Positions 21,057 to 33,313 of a stretch of DNA of 64,000 nucleotides are shown in pieces. The number at the start of each line of letters is the position of its first letter. The first letter of the stretch is position 1. The translations under genes and the position numbers were made by a program. The notes under the pieces were generated by a model, which did not search any database, had not been told where the DNA came from, and saw nothing but the letters and a program-made list of their open reading frames with translations. The stretch comes from Serripes groenlandicus (Eukaryota; Mollusca; Bivalvia; Cardiida; Cardiidae): contig JASEVX010000003.1 of the NCBI GenBank assembly GCA_031761405.1, positions 64,780,927 through 64,844,926 on the forward strand, read 5' to 3'.

Positions 21057-22409
21057 AACAAGCAAATTCAGAGAATCATGGTCCCCCGCCAGGGTCAAGG
21101 TCACAAAAATTGGTATTGATGGAAAGGGGTTGTCACAAGGAATACACATGTGAAATATGAAAGCAGTACCTATTACGGTTCAGAAGTAAGGGCCATAACT
21201 CCGTGAAAAATCATCCAACCGGAACGCAAACACGATATGCGCATCTACACTTGGTGGTGATCCTTCCTATGAAGTTTCATAAAATTCCAAAAAGCGGTTG
21301 CAGAGAAATAGCCCGGAAATGAATTTAGTCATACATAGCCTGATGGTGGAGTAAAGGGCCATAACTCCGTGAAAAATAATGCAACCGGAACGCAAACACG
21401 ATATGCGCATCTACACTTGGTGGTGATCCTTCCTATAAAGTTTCATCAAATTCCAAAAAGCGGTTGCAGAGAGATAGCCCGGAAATGAATTAAGTCATAC
21501 ATAGCCGGATGGTGGGGTAAAACTCCGTGAAAAATCATCCAACCGGAACGCAAACACGATATGCGCATCTACACTTGGTGGTGATCCTTCCTATGAAGTT
21601 TCATAAAATTCCAAAAAGCGGTTGCAGAGAAATAGCCCGGAAATGAATTTAGTCATACATAGCCTGATGGTGGAGTAAAGGGCCATAACTCCGTGCAAAA
21701 TAATCTAACCGGAACGCAAACACGATATGCGCATCTACACTTGGTGGTGATCCTTCCTATGAAGTTTCATAAAATTCCAAAAAGCGGTTGCAGAGAAATA
21801 GCCCGGAAATGAATTTAGTCATACATAGCCTGATGGTGGAGTAAAGGGCCATAACTCCGTGAAAAATAATCCAACCGGAACGCAAACACGATATGCGCAT
21901 CTACACTTGGTGGTGATCCTTCCTATGAAGTTTCATAAAATTCCAAAAAGCGGTTGCAGAGAAATAGCCCGGAAATGAATTTAGTCATACATAGCCTGAT
22001 GGTGGGGTAAAGGGCCATAACTCCATCCAAAATAATCCAACCGGAACGCAAACACGATATGCGCATCTACACTTGGTGGTGATCCTTCCTATGAAGTTTC
22101 ATAAAATTCCAAAAAGCGGTTGCAGAGAAATAGCCCGGAAATGAATTTAGTCATACATAGGGGTAAAGGGCCATAACTCGTCAGGGTCAAGGTCACAAGG
22201 TCAAAAATTGGTATTGATGGAAAGGGGTTGTCACAAGGAATACACATGTGAAATATGAAAGCAGTACCTATTACGGTTCAGAAGTTATGACCAAGGTTAA
22301 AGTTTTTGTGACAGCGTGACTGACGGACTGACTGACGGACTGACGGACGGACTGACTGACGAATGAGAAATAATAGTCCCCAGCTTTCGCTAAAAGCGGG
22401 GGACAAAAA
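21057..22409 (-). mobile_element. 166-bp tandem-repeat element, locus 1
   Basis: It begins AACAAGCAAATTCAGAG and GGTCCCCCGCCAGGGTCAAG, and ends in the hairpin GTCCCCAGCTTT/AAAAGCGGGGGAC. Six units carry CACTTGGTGGTGATCCTTCC at about 21248, 21414, 21572, 21738, 21904 and 22069 (spacing 166, 158, 166, 166, 165). Unit 3 has an 8-bp deletion. ACTGACGG microsatellite sequence precedes the hairpin. Confidence 0.9.
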
Positions 22410-24296
22410 GGCAGTACTAATATGTATATGAGCACTTGCTTCAGAGGCTTTTGAATTCATTTGCATTATAAAAGGATTCAATGCTCCAGAGAAAACCAAT
22501 ACCTATGCCGTCCGCCTTTTACTCTACAGTATACACCTAAGTTGGCCGCAGTTTCCTTTAAAGGGTGTTTAAGCTTGCCAAATCAATTAAGGATGCGTGA
22601 CCATACACTGTTAATTACCATTGTGTACGAGTGTCATTCCAAACAAATTATAAATGTAACCCCTTTTCCCAATAAACCTATCATATACATTTATGTATTT
22701 GTAACTTGTCGGGATGTGTCGATACCGTCATGGTACAATGTGATATATGCACAAATTGGTTTCACAAATCTTGTGTTAATGCACCTGTGGATATTTCGAC
22801 AACAGATGCGGACTTTAATTGTAACTTTTGTTAATTATTTGGCTATTATAATGATAAGATATGTGATTAAATTGGCAACATTTAAGTTTTTTACTTATAA
22901 CAGCCTTCAAATACAAATTTGGTTTATACGACGGTAAAGAAAGGTTATGGGAATTAAGAAATTGTTTAAATAAGCAAATTCTCCTTTTCCCACAATGTTT
23001 TCAATATATGTTGCTTTTTACTATTTACACAGCAAGAACTTATTTGTTATAGATTAGTATTATTGTTGTATATATATATAATTACAAGAAACAAATTAAG
23101 ATTAAAAGTGTTGTATATATATATATATACTTATTGTTTATTTGTTATTTAAATTGTTCTGCCCCTTCCAAGTACCCTACAAAATAGAATGTTGCATGGA
23201 TCATTTGCCTCGTAGTATGGCACATGGAAAACTGTTGAAAGTTACAAAGTAGAAAATGAAGAGGCCAAACAATAACTAGAACCCATGACCCTTCAATCGA
23301 TTGTAAAGGAGAGAATATAATATTGAAGCAAAACCTATGGCTAGCAACCTATTCTATTCTTGCAATGTTTTCAAATTTCGTCCGCTGCAGATGCGTCAAA
23401 AGACATTTACTTGTCGGAAAATCAATCCATCAATTCTCGTTATTGATATCTAATATTATCTATAGATATGATATAAAGAGGAAAGTCGTTAAAACACTTT
23501 ACAAAGAGATTCCATTTCAGCATGATCTCGATTTTTGGTTTAATCTATATCACTGATAAAAGCAATCAAACACATTATATATTTACAAAGAAAACCCCGG
23601 ATATGATCATATGTAACAAATTATACACATTTGCCCATTTTTAATTAAACATTTTTTACAACAAATCATAGCGTCCGCAGATTTGCTCTATATTCTATAG
23701 CGTTCGCATTTTCCCTCTATATTGCATTTGTCCGCATTTTCCCTCTATAATGTATTTGTCCGCAGATCGCGTCCGCACTTTAGACCCTACCCCCATACCG
23801 TTGTATTTATAAATAGAATTCGACTATCACGATTTCTCTGCAAATGTGTTACTCATTTTAAATGCATTTTATGACGCACATATTTGTTTTTTTAATTCTT
23901 TATACTACATTTATATGGCCAACAAGGTACAAAGAAAATATTTTCAATTCTGTTTTTATCTACATTTTCAATGCGTGATTGAAAATTCAAATACCGTATC
24001 TGGAGCTTAAATCGGAAATAGTTCTCCCTGTAGCAGTTCACTCATTGAGATTTATAAATCTCTCCGCGTTCATGTTTTAAAATACAATGTTTCATTTTAT
24101 TTCCAAATTCTCTTTGAATATAAGAAAACAAAGACGATATAAATATATCATTATTTCAAAAATCGTGATAAATTTGAAAAGTAAGAGCAAGTTTTGAGTA
24201 CTACTTTCACGCGTATGAAATTTAGGGAATTCTCCATAAGACGTATGGCTTCAGAATTATAGCTCTCTAAATTTGTTTGTCCCAAACAAATAAAAA
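22410..24296. other. AT-rich spacer with minor repeats
   Basis: This holds (TA)n tracts at about 23071-23082 and 23113-23130, a degenerate ~31-bp repeat (TCCGCATTTTCCCTCTATA) at 23665-23790, and M1 relics at 22975-23010 and 23345-23415. The 158-codon open frame at 22461-22937 lacks splice context and recognisable motifs. Confidence 0.5.
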
Positions 24297-24299
24297 CTA

Positions 24300-24486
24300 T
24301 TTGGCACAAATGTTCCTTGTGTGACCTTCTACCAAGGTTATTCAAATAAATCCGATCCGTTGAAAAACATGGCCACCAGGGGGGGTTGCTTGTTTTCCTT
24401 ATATGTATATATAGTCAAAACTTTGAAAACCATTGAAGTTCTATTAAATCAGGTGAGCGATATAGGGCCATCATGGCCCTCTTGTC
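24300..24486 (+). mobile_element. HINE-like 3' end, family F
   Basis: TTGGCACAAATGTTCCTTG through ACATGGCCACCAGGGGGG to AATCAGGTGAGCGATATAGG and GCCATCATGGCCCTCTTGT. The 5' part is missing. It is followed at once by an M1 right arm (24490-24533, TGTTGTATGTGGGAAAAGGG). Confidence 0.8.
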
Positions 24487-24604
24487 TTAATCATTCTGCT
24501 GCGGATTTGTTGTATGTGGGAAAAGGGTTAATTATTTAAAACTTGAATTTCTATCCTGGTCCGACTAGAGAGGACTATCAATATTATTGTATTTATGACA
24601 AGCG

Positions 24605-24926
24605 TTAACCCTTTCCCACATACAACAAATTGACAGCACACATAAATGAAAACACGTAAATATGGAAACTCTCACTTAAAAGGAGAAATTGCTCATTTCT
24701 AAACCTTTACCATATACATCAAATCTGTTTAGCAGACGACACTGAAAACATCTTGACTAATATGGAAACTCTCAATACATGAAAGAACAATAACTGTTGT
24801 GGAATGAAAATACTGGCAAAAGGAGAAATAGCTCATCATGAGCAATTTCTACTTTTGTTACAATGTTTTTAAAAGTAGTGTTCTGAAAAGGCTTCAGAAA
24901 ATGTCTATATGTAGGAAAGGGTTATA
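24605..24926 (-). mobile_element. Two M1 copies, one truncated
   Basis: 24605-24700 is a left part (TTAACCCTTTCCCACATACA ... GAGAAATTGCTC). 24705-24926 is a fuller copy with ATACATCAAATCTG, the hairpin GCTCATCATGAGC and the end GTAGGAAAGGGTTA. Confidence 0.8.
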
Positions 24927-25278
24927 TACAAACCTTTCTTGTTCATCTTGTATCTCGTTCAAAAGGACAAGTTTTGTAAGATGTGACGAACTGGGGAGAG
25001 CAAATATTCCTTTTACCAAAATGTTTTAAACTCGCTTCAGAAGTGACGCGGTCTGTCAATCCAGGGTTTTGAGTTTGAATCCCAGCTCGGCCAACATTCT
25101 TTCTGATGTTTGAAAAGTCACTATGACAAGCATCATTCGTCTTTCACCAATGGGCTAAAAGTCTATTTTGAAAAGCAGCCAGTTGCTTGGAAAGTATGTT
25201 GTGTGGAGAACTAGTGAGAGAAAGCTGGGAAAGTTTTTAAACACATGAGTAGGTGAACTGGCCGCCGTGATATGACTG

Positions 25279-26998
25279 AACAAGAGGGCCATGAGGCCCT
25301 GGAACGCTCACCTGAGAATGTAATCTCCAGTGTAAAAATGTTTTCCTTAAATTTGGCCTAGTGTCCTAATTTTAGAGTCAATATGACCCATATTGAAAAG
25401 ACCTAGATATCATTAAGACAATCATTCTGACAAAATGTTAAACTGCTGAAGCAAAATGTGTGGCCTTTTGAGTCTTAAAAAGATTTTCCTTTAATTTGAC
25501 CTAGTGACCTACTTTTTGACCCAATATTGCCCTTCTTAAAAGCTGGCCTAGATATTAATTTGAATATTCTGACAAAATTTCAAGCTGCTGAAGCAAAAAT
25601 TGTCGCCTCTAGAGTGTAAACAATACTTTTTTTCAATTTGACCTAGTTTTTTACCCATATTTGAACTTGACCTAGATATCATTAAGACAAACATTCTGAC
25701 AAAAATTGTGCATCAATAGTGTTAACAATATTTTCTTCCATTTTGACCTAGTGACCTACTTTCTTGACCTAACATGACCCATTTTCAAACTCAGCCTACA
25801 TAGTATCAAGACAAACATTCTGATAAAGTTTCATCATGCTCAAGATAAAAATGTGGCCTCCAGAGTGTAAATAAGATTTCCCTTCAATTTGACCTAGTAA
25901 CCTAGTTTTTAGCCCACTGGCTGAAAGCCAGTCGAGCTTATGTCATGGCGAATTGTCCGTCGTGCATGCGTGCGTTAACTTTTTCCTTTAAACAACTTAT
26001 TCTCCCTAACCACTTGGCCAATTTGGTTGAAACTTCATAGGAAGCATCCTCTCAATGTCCTCTCTTGAATTCCTTCAATATATCCAAAATTCTGGTTTCC
26101 ATGGCAACCCAAAGAAAAAAAAAGTGAAAACTTAAGAAATCTTCTTCTCCGAAAGTGTCAGGCCGATTTTCAAAATAATTTTGTAAAAATATTCCTTGGG
26201 CGACCCTTTATTAGATTCCTTCAAGAAATGTTGATTGGTTGAAAAACATGGCCCCCAGGGGGCGGGGCTATTTTGCCTTATATAGCTATAGTGAAAACTT
26301 AAAAAGTCTTCTTCTCCGAAAGTGTTCAGCCGATTTTCAAATAATTTTGTAGAAATATTCATTGGGTGACCCTCTATCAGATTCCTTCAAGCCATGTTGA
26401 TTGGTCGAAAAACATGGCCGCCAGAGCGCGGGGCTATTTTGCTTTATATGACCATAGTGAAAACTTAAAAAGTCTTCTTCTCCGAAAGTGTTAAGCAGAT
26501 ATTCAAATAAGTTTGCAGAAATGTTCCTTGGGTGACCATCTATCAGATTCCTTCAAGCTATGTTGATTGGTAAAAAAACATGGCCGCCAGAGGGCGGGGC
26601 TATTTTGCCTTATTGAAAAGAGAAAACTTAAAAAAATCCTCTCCTCCGAAAGCGTCAGGCCGATTTTCAAATAATTTTTCAGAAACATTCCTTGGGTGAC
26701 ACTCTACACGATTCCTTTAAGCCAGGGTGGTTGGTAAAAAACATGGCCACCAGGGGGCAGGGCTGTTTGGAGATCTTCATTTTGCCTTATGGCCGTGGAG
26801 CGATACTGGCCCTCTTGTTTACCTCATATGGCCCAGTTTCGAACTTGTCTAAGATTTGACGGAGAGGAATGTTCTGATGAACTGTCATGAAGATCGGATG
26901 CAAAATGTAGCCTGTAGAGTATTAACAAGACAAAGGTTGACGGACAAAAGGAAATAAAAAAAAACTCGCCTTGATCACTTCGTGTTCTGGTGTGGTAA
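25279..26998 (-). mobile_element. HINE-like element, family A, interrupted
   Basis: It opens AACAAGAGGGCCATGAGGCC, with units GACCTAGTGACCTA and GACAAACATTCTGACAAA up to 25910. It resumes at 26821 (ACCTCATATGGCCCAGTTTC) and ends in the decayed hairpin CACTTCGTGTTCTGGTGTGG. It lies in the SINE between ...GACTGA and AATTGTTG.... A family B element interrupts it. Confidence 0.87.
25911..26820 (+). mobile_element. HINE-like element, family B, full length
   Basis: The 5' hairpin is AGCCCACTGGCTGAAAGCCAGT. The core units share ACATGGCCGCCAG and GATTTTCAAATAATTTT. The 3' end is GGAGCGATACTGGCCCTCTTGTTT. The host family A unit is cut at CCTAGTTTTT|(G)ACC, so insertion is at a T run with no clear duplication. 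Confidence 0.88.
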
Positions 26999-27395
26999 TA
27001 ATTGTTGAAACAGCGTCAATCAGTCAATAGTTAAACATTCTTTCATTTACAGAGATTTTTTTAATGCAGATTTGTTGAATGTGGAAAAGAAAACAGAGGC
27101 GCTTACATTATCAGATGAAGACAGATTGCTGTTTGAACTCGGGATTCAAATTTAGAGTATGTAATTTGTGTATATATAGTTATACCCATATCTCGTTCAT
27201 AGTTATGCAATGCCTCCGCAGCAGATGATTCGACATTGAAAACATTGTAACATGTTTTTTGATAAATCTCAAATAATTGACTTATTGGGTAAGTGTAGAA
27301 GTCACAACATATCTTGTTTAGAAATTAGATTCATAACAATATAGGTTACAAACAAACCAACAATCTTTGAAGAGTAAAAAATTACTTTAATAAAC

Positions 27396-28222
27396 ACAAT
27401 TCAAGTGGGTCATGATGGCCCTAGATCGCTCACCTGATTTATTCCATGCGATTCATTATGCCAAGCACTCATTAATCATTCGAGTCCAAACGAGAGGCCC
27501 AAAAGTATCAGTAGTGCTCCACAGCCACACTGTGAAACAACCCAACCCTATGTTGTCTTTCAAATAAATGTGGCAGAAAATCGGCCGATACTTTTGAAGG
27601 GGAGACTTTGTTCACTTTAGCCATATACGGCAAATCAGCCCCTACTCGATGCATCCATGTTGTTTTACCAATATACATGGCTGGAAGAAAACTCTGATCT
27701 AACATAACACATATTCGAACCTCGCCTAAAAAATTCAGACAAAGTTTCAAGCTGCTCAAGTTAAAATTGCGGTCTATAAAGAGTTAACACAATTTTTCTC
27801 AAATTTGGCCTAGTGACTTATTTGTTTAACCGGACATGACCCATATTCGAACTTGGCCTAGATATCATCAAGACAAACATTCTGACAAAGTTTCAAGCTG
27901 CTTAACGGTAAGTAAAAAATGCGGTCTATAGTGTTAACAAGATTTTTCTCAAATTTGGCCTAGGGACCTAATTTTTGAACTGACATGACCCATATTCGAA
28001 CTTGGCCTAGCTATCATCAAAACAAAATTTCTAACAAAGTTTCAAGCTGCTTAAGTCAAAAATGTTGTCTCTATAGTGTTAACAAGATTGTCCTTCAATT
28101 TGGCCTTGTGACCTAGTTTTTGACCGGCCATGACACATATTAGAACTTAGCCAAGATATTATTAAGACAAACATTCTGGTAAAGTTTCAACAGGCTCAAG
28201 TTTGGCTCAGGTGATCTGAAAA
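27396..28222 (-). mobile_element. HINE-like element, family A, diverged
   Basis: It begins TCAAGTGGGTCATGATGGCC and GATCGCTCACCTGATTTATT, has units with GGCCTAGTGACTTA and GACAAAGTTTCAAGCTGC, and ends GGCTCAGGTGATCTGAAAA, a decayed 5' hairpin. The flanking 27090-27395 shows only an M1-like relic near 27225. Confidence 0.78.
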
Positions 28223-28675
28223 GTAAAGGGATATTATAAACCAATAATAACATAAATTTAATCACTCAAGGATTTTCCCTTTAAACACCAAATTGCTTTT
28301 TCGATACAGAAAAAGATTGAAACCTCTGTAGCAGGTGATTTTTTTTAACACGAAGGCCATATTGACCCAAAATTGCTCAAATGAGTGAACATAGAATATA
28401 TTGCAAAAGAAATGAGACAGTCTTCATCTTAGCTAATATGATGGAGCGTCAACATAATTATGATCATTTGAACCAAATAACTTTTTTTTATTTCTGAGGC
28501 GATTTAGTAAGTTTCTTTAAAGCAGATATAAGGAAGAACTACCACATCTTCTAGGGACCTCTTTTTTGTGTGACAATTTGCGTTTTGGTTACTTTTGAAG
28601 ATATTTTCTACCAAGTTAATTTAAAATCTGAATGAAGATTTTTTAAATTTCTTTATATAACCAATTGTAGGACAT
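28223..28675. other. No recognised feature
   Basis: AT-rich spacer. A weak M1-like stretch (ACCTCTGTAGCAGGTGATTT) lies near 28320. Confidence 0.45.
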
Positions 28676-28901
28676 TTAACACCTTCCCACTTACCACAAA
28701 TCTAAAGAAGACAACTTTCATTTTTTATATACAGAAATATAGAAAATCTCTATAAATGATGATATAATTACTGAAAAAGTTGAAAACTTTGTGACAAAAG
28801 GAGAAATTGCTCATTTTTAGCAATATCCACTGTTGCCACAATGTTTTCACATGTCTGCTGCAGAGGCATCAGGAAGCATCTATATGTGGGAAAGGGTTTA
28901 A
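28676..28901 (-). mobile_element. TTAA MITE M1, diverged
   Basis: TTAACACCTTCCCACTTACC to GTGGGAAAGGGTTTAA, with the centre GAGAAATTGCTCATTTTTAGC and GTCTGCTGCAGAGGCATCAG. Confidence 0.85.
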
Positions 28902-29061
28902 GGAGTAGGATGACCCCATGTTTATGTTTTCAAAAATCATCTGTGTTGGAGGTATCAATAATTTGGTTCAATTAGGGAACGACTTGCACAAGTAAACAAA
29001 GTGTATTATAACAATATTATATTGACAATATAATCTCACAGTGACAGATCAACCTGCGTGC

Positions 29062-29297
29062 GTATACCTTCCCCACAAACAGCAAACCTACAACAGACAA
29101 CTTGAAAACATGAAAAGGTCCAGGCAAAAATTTGAAAAATCTCAATATATAAAGTGTAACTATTGTATAGAGGTGGAAACATTGTGGCAAATGTAGAAAT
29201 TAATTGCTCATCATGTGCAATTTCACCTTTTGCCACATTGTTTTCCTAAGTCGTCTGCTGCAGAGGCATCAGAAGGCGTTTGTATGTGGGAAAGGGG
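29062..29297 (-). mobile_element. TTAA MITE M1, decayed ends
   Basis: TACCTTCCCCACAAACAGCA to GTATGTGGGAAAGGGG, with GTCGTCTGCTGCAGAGGCAT and the centre TAATTGCTCATCATGTGCAA. Confidence 0.82.
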
Positions 29298-29392
29298 TAT
29301 GCAAGGAACACAAAGACTCTAAAATACGACTTTCTCTTGTCTATATAGTGAATATCAAGGTAAGCATCTCTTAAAATTTGGCACAGAAGCAA

Positions 29393-30622
29393 AAAAAGAG
29401 GGCCATGAGGCCCTGGAATCGCTCACCTCAGAATGAGCTATTTAAGACTTTACTCTTTAACGCCAATGGCAATAACGTCAAGATAAACTTTCTGACAAAA
29501 TTTCAAGCTGCTCAATTCAAAAATGCAATCTCTATAGAGTTAATTAGATTGTTCTACAATTTAGCCTAGTGACCTAGTTGTTGACCTGACCTGACCCATA
29601 TTCAAACTTGACCTAGATATCACTAAGACAAACATTGTGACAAAGTTTCAACATGCTCAAGTCAAAACAGAGTGTTAACAAGATTTTCCTTACATTTGGC
29701 CTAGTGACCTAGTTTTTGACCGGACATGACCTATATTCAAACTTGGCCTTGATATCACCAATACAAACTTTCTGACAATGTTTCAACATGCTCAAGTTTC
29801 AAATGCAGCTTCCAGAGTGTTGACAAGATTTTCCTTCATGAACTGACATGACCCATATTCAAACTTGGCCTAGATATCACGTAGACAAATATTCTGACAA
29901 AGTTTCAACATGCTTAAGCCAAAAATTTGACTTCCAGAGTGTTAACAAGATTTTCCCTAAATTTTGCCTTGTGACCTATTGTTTGACCCGACATGACCCA
30001 TATTCGAACTTGACTGAGATATCACTAAGACAAATTTTCAGACATAGTTTCAACATGCTCAAGCCAAAATTGCGGCTTTCAGAGTGTTAACAAGGTTTTC
30101 AATAAATTTGGCCTAGTGACCTAGTTTTTGACCCGACATGACCTAGTTTCGAACTTGGCCTAGATATCATCAAGACAAACTTTCCGACAAAGTTTCAACA
30201 TGCTTAAGCCAAAAATATGGCTTCAAAAGTGTTAAAAAGATTTTCCTTCAATTTGGCCTAGTGACCTAGTTTTTGACCCGACATGACCCAGTTTCGAACT
30301 TGGCCTAGATATCACTAAGACAAACATTCTGACAAAGTACAACATGCTCAAGCCAAAAATGTGGCTTCCAGAGTGTTAACAAGATTTTCATTAAATTTGG
30401 CCTAGTGACCTAGTTTTTGACCCGACTGTATAATGACCCAGTTTCGAACCTGGCCTAGATTTGATGGAGATATATGTTATGATAAACTTTCATGAAGATT
30501 GGATGCAAAATGTTGCCTCTAGAGTGTTAATAAGCAAATGTTGACGACGTACGACTGATGACGGACAAAAGGCGATCACAAAAACTCACCTTGAGCACTT
30601 TGTGCTCTGGTGAGCTAAAAAA
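29393..30622 (-). mobile_element. HINE-like element, family A, full length
   Basis: It opens AAGAGGGCCATGAGGCCCTG and GAATCGCTCACCTCAGAATG. Seven or eight units of ~130-150 bp carry GACCTAGTTTTTGACC, GAACTTGGCCTAGATATCA and GACAAACATTCTGACAAAG. It closes with GGACAAAAGGCGATCACAA and the hairpin CTCACCTTGAGCAC...GTGCTCTGGTGAGCTAAAA. This is the best-preserved family A copy. Confidence 0.9.
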
Positions 30623-30959
30623 ACAAAAATACATATTATTTCCTTGACAATATCTAGATACAAATGTGGTTATATTTTATAAATTAAATTACATAAATGT
30701 ATCTCTTACATACATGAAATTAAGTATATCATTACAATGGAACATACATTTCTTGGATCTTGTGTATTATTTTACATAAATACATATATTGTAAGAAAGG
30801 TGGGTTTATACCGCTTTAAAAAGTACAAGGATTTCCACACTATCACTGTGTTACCTATACTGCTGAAAAGTTTATCCTGATATCAAAGCCTCCGTTGTAA
30901 TGTTATCCCCAAAACCTTGAGCCAAGGAGAGAAGTCACTGATACCAAGGTCTTCCACTC

Positions 30960-31159
30960 TTAACCGTTTCCCTCATACAGACGCTAAAGCAGCCAAATTT
31001 TGAAAACATTGTGGCAAAAGAAGAAATTGCTCATGATGAGCAATTTCTCCTTTTGCCACATGATTTCCGGTTTTAGTCATTGGTTTTCCATTTTTTGACA
31101 AAATATTGTCAAAGTCGTGTGCTGCAGTTTTCTTATACATGTATGTGGGAAAGGGTTAA
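30960..31159 (+). mobile_element. TTAA MITE M1
   Basis: TTAACCGTTTCCCTCATACA to GTATGTGGGAAAGGGTTAA, with the hairpin GAAATTGCTCATGATGAGC and its partner. Part of the left subterminal region is deleted. Confidence 0.9.
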
Positions 31160-31301
31160 TTGATGCTCTAACCACTACACCAAATGCGTTAATTGATAAG
31201 TAAATTGATTGAACATTTATTTCAGACAAGGGATCTAATATACTAATTGTTAAAGAGATACATGCAAGATTGGCCTGTGAAATAGCTCACAAGGTAAAAA
31301 G

Positions 31302-31500
31302 TTAACCCTTTCCCTCATACAGCAGATGACTTTGAAAATGTCAGAACAAAAATATTGAAAATCTCTTAAATTGTAGGTATAATTACGGAAAAAAGTTGAA
31401 AACATTGTGGCAAAAGGAGAAATTGCTCGTTGTCACAATGTTTTCAAAAGTCGTCTGTTGCAGACACGTCAAAATGCGTCTTTAGGAGGGAAAGGGTTAA
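31302..31500 (-). mobile_element. TTAA MITE M1
   Basis: TTAACCCTTTCCCTCATACA to GGAGGGAAAGGGTTAA. The central hairpin is reduced (GAGAAATTGCTCGTTGTCAC). Confidence 0.9.
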
Positions 31501-31674
31501 ACTTATACCCAAACTAACTTTTGTTTTTAAAATCTTATTTTAAGTAGTGTTTTACACAACTTTCACCACTATTTCAGTTATAACACCATTCTTCAAGGAT
31601 AAATTACAATAACTACGGTATTGTTCATAGCTCTTGATAAGACAAGTATTTCACATCGCGAAATCCTTATTTGA

Positions 31675-31765
31675 CTCTCAATCCCTATGTTGTGGGTACT
31701 CAAAAGAATCGGCTCAGTGAGACGATTCTTTTGAGTACCAATAACATAGGGCTAATTTGATTCAT
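31675..31765. mobile_element. Complete small palindromic element P1
   Basis: The left arm CTATGTTGTGGGTACTCAAA then AGAATCG faces the right arm CGATTCTTTTGAGTACC then AATAACATAGGG around a ~12-base centre. The outer parts (ATTTGACTCTCAATC and GCTAATTTGATTC) are diverged inverted repeats. Half copies lie at 7218 and 8355. Confidence 0.8.
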
Positions 31766-31979
31766 TCAAGAGATATTGATGGGAAAGGATGAGTTTACTC
31801 CACCTTATCTAGTCCTCTGTTGTTTATACTGACATAAATGCATCAGTCATAATGCTATCCCCGCAAGCCTGAGCGTCTAGGAGGGAAGTCATTACTACTG
31901 TTTTTTAAGTCTTCGGTATGACCATACAGGGGATCTAACCCTGATCTCTTGCCCCTGAAGCGGACGCTCTTACCACTCA

Positions 31980-33075
31980 ACATGTGTACACAAGGTATCT
32001 ATATCTTATAATATACATGTACTATACTTCAACATGTGTACACAAGGTATCTATAGCTTGTAATATACATGTACTATACTTCAACATGTGAACACAAGGT
32101 ATCTATATCTTGTAATATAAATGTACTATACTTCAACATGTTTACACAAGGTATGTATATCTTGTAATATACATGTAAAGTTGTACTATACTTCAACATA
32201 TTTACACAAGGTATGTATATATATAATATACATGTACTATACTTCAACATGTTTACACAAGGTATCTATATCTTGTAATATACATGTACTATACTTCAAC
32301 GTGTACACAAGGTATATATATCTTGTAATATACATGTACTATACATCAACATGTGTACACAAGGTATAAATATCTTGTAATATACATGTACTATACTTCA
32401 ACATGTGTACACAAGGTATATATATATCTTGTAATATACATGTACTATACTTCAACATGTGTACACAAGGTATATATATATCTTGTAATATATGTGTACT
32501 ATACTTCAACATGTGTACACACAGTATCTATATCTTGTAATATACATGTACTATACTTCAACATGTTTACACAAGGTATCTATATCTTGTAATATACACA
32601 TACTATACTTCAACATGTGTACATAAGGTATCTATATCTTATAATATACAAGTACTATACATCAACATGTGTACACAAGGTATCTTTATCTTGTAATATA
32701 CATGTACTATACTTCAACATGTGTACACCAGGTATCTATATCTTGTAATATACATGTACTATACTTCAACATGTGTACACCAGGTATCTATATCTTGTAA
32801 TATACATGTACTATACTTCAACATGTGTACAAAAGGTATCTTTATCTTGTAATATACAAGTACTATACTTCAACATGTGTACACAAGGTATCTATATCTT
32901 GTAATATACATGTACTATACTTCAACATGTGTACACCAGGTATCTATATCTTGTAATATACATGTACTATACTTCAACATGTGTACACAAGGTATCTTTA
33001 TCTTGTAATATACAAGTACTATACTTCAACATGTCTACACAAGGTATCTATATCTTGTAATATACATGTACTATG
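31980..33075. repeat. 52-bp satellite, about 21 copies
   Basis: The unit has the words CTTCAACATGTGTACACAAG, GTATCTATATCTTGTAATAT and ACATGTACTATA. Spacing is 52 bp (for example CATGTGTACACAAGG at 31981 and 32033), with a few units lengthened by TA dinucleotides. The open frames across it come only from the repeat. Confidence 0.97.
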
Positions 33076-33112
33076 TAGAACATGTTACAATTCTCCCCCC
33101 ATTTAAACCCCT

Positions 33113-33313
33113 TAAGCCTTTCCCAGATGCAACAAATCTGCACTATTGAAAATCTGTGTGATGAAAGTTTAATAACGGAGTCGACTTGAAAACATTGTTG
33201 CAAAAAGAGACACTACACAGTGCTTATGATGAGCCATTCCTTCTTTTGCAACATTTTCAAATTTGTGACTATGCAGATGCCTCAAAATGCATCTGCAAGT
33301 GGGAAAGGGCTAA
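33113..33313 (-). mobile_element. TTAA MITE M1, diverged
   Basis: TTAAGCCTTTCCCAGATGCA to CTGCAAGTGGGAAAGGGCTA. The left subterminal region is shortened and the centre is degenerate (GCTTATGATGAGCC). Confidence 0.78.

Larger units (their letters stand above)
25043..27031 (+). mobile_element. tRNA-derived SINE (group A), interrupted, 5' truncated
   Basis: 25043-25278 has GGTCTGTCAATCCAGGG, box B GAGTTTGAATCCC and the body to GTGATATGACTGA. The tail AATTGTTGAAACAGCGTCAATC resumes at about 26999-27031, after the inserted family A element. The tRNA box A region is lost. Confidence 0.85.
24997..27089 (+). mobile_element. Outermost layer of a four-layer nest: M1 remnant
   Basis: The left piece 24997-25033 (GAGCAAATATTCCTTTTACC, AAAATGTTTTAAACTC) and right piece 27040-27089 (TTCTTTCATTTACAGAGATT ... 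GTGGAAAAG) are M1 sequence. Between them are a SINE, a family A element and a family B element, each inside the former. The right piece keeps the CTTTCATTTA.AGAG site where SINEs sit in two other M1 copies. Confidence 0.8.

Noticed and set aside
21057..22409. Regular direct repeats that could suggest a CRISPR array
   Set aside because: The whole 166-bp unit is conserved with no variable spacers, and the genome is animal.
22461..22937. 158-codon open frame
   Set aside because: Lacks motifs, splice context and coding-like composition; it lies in AT-rich sequence next to a repeat.
32121..32592. Two ~80-codon open frames with repeated Cys-Ile-Tyr-Leu units
   Set aside because: They lie entirely within the 52-bp satellite.
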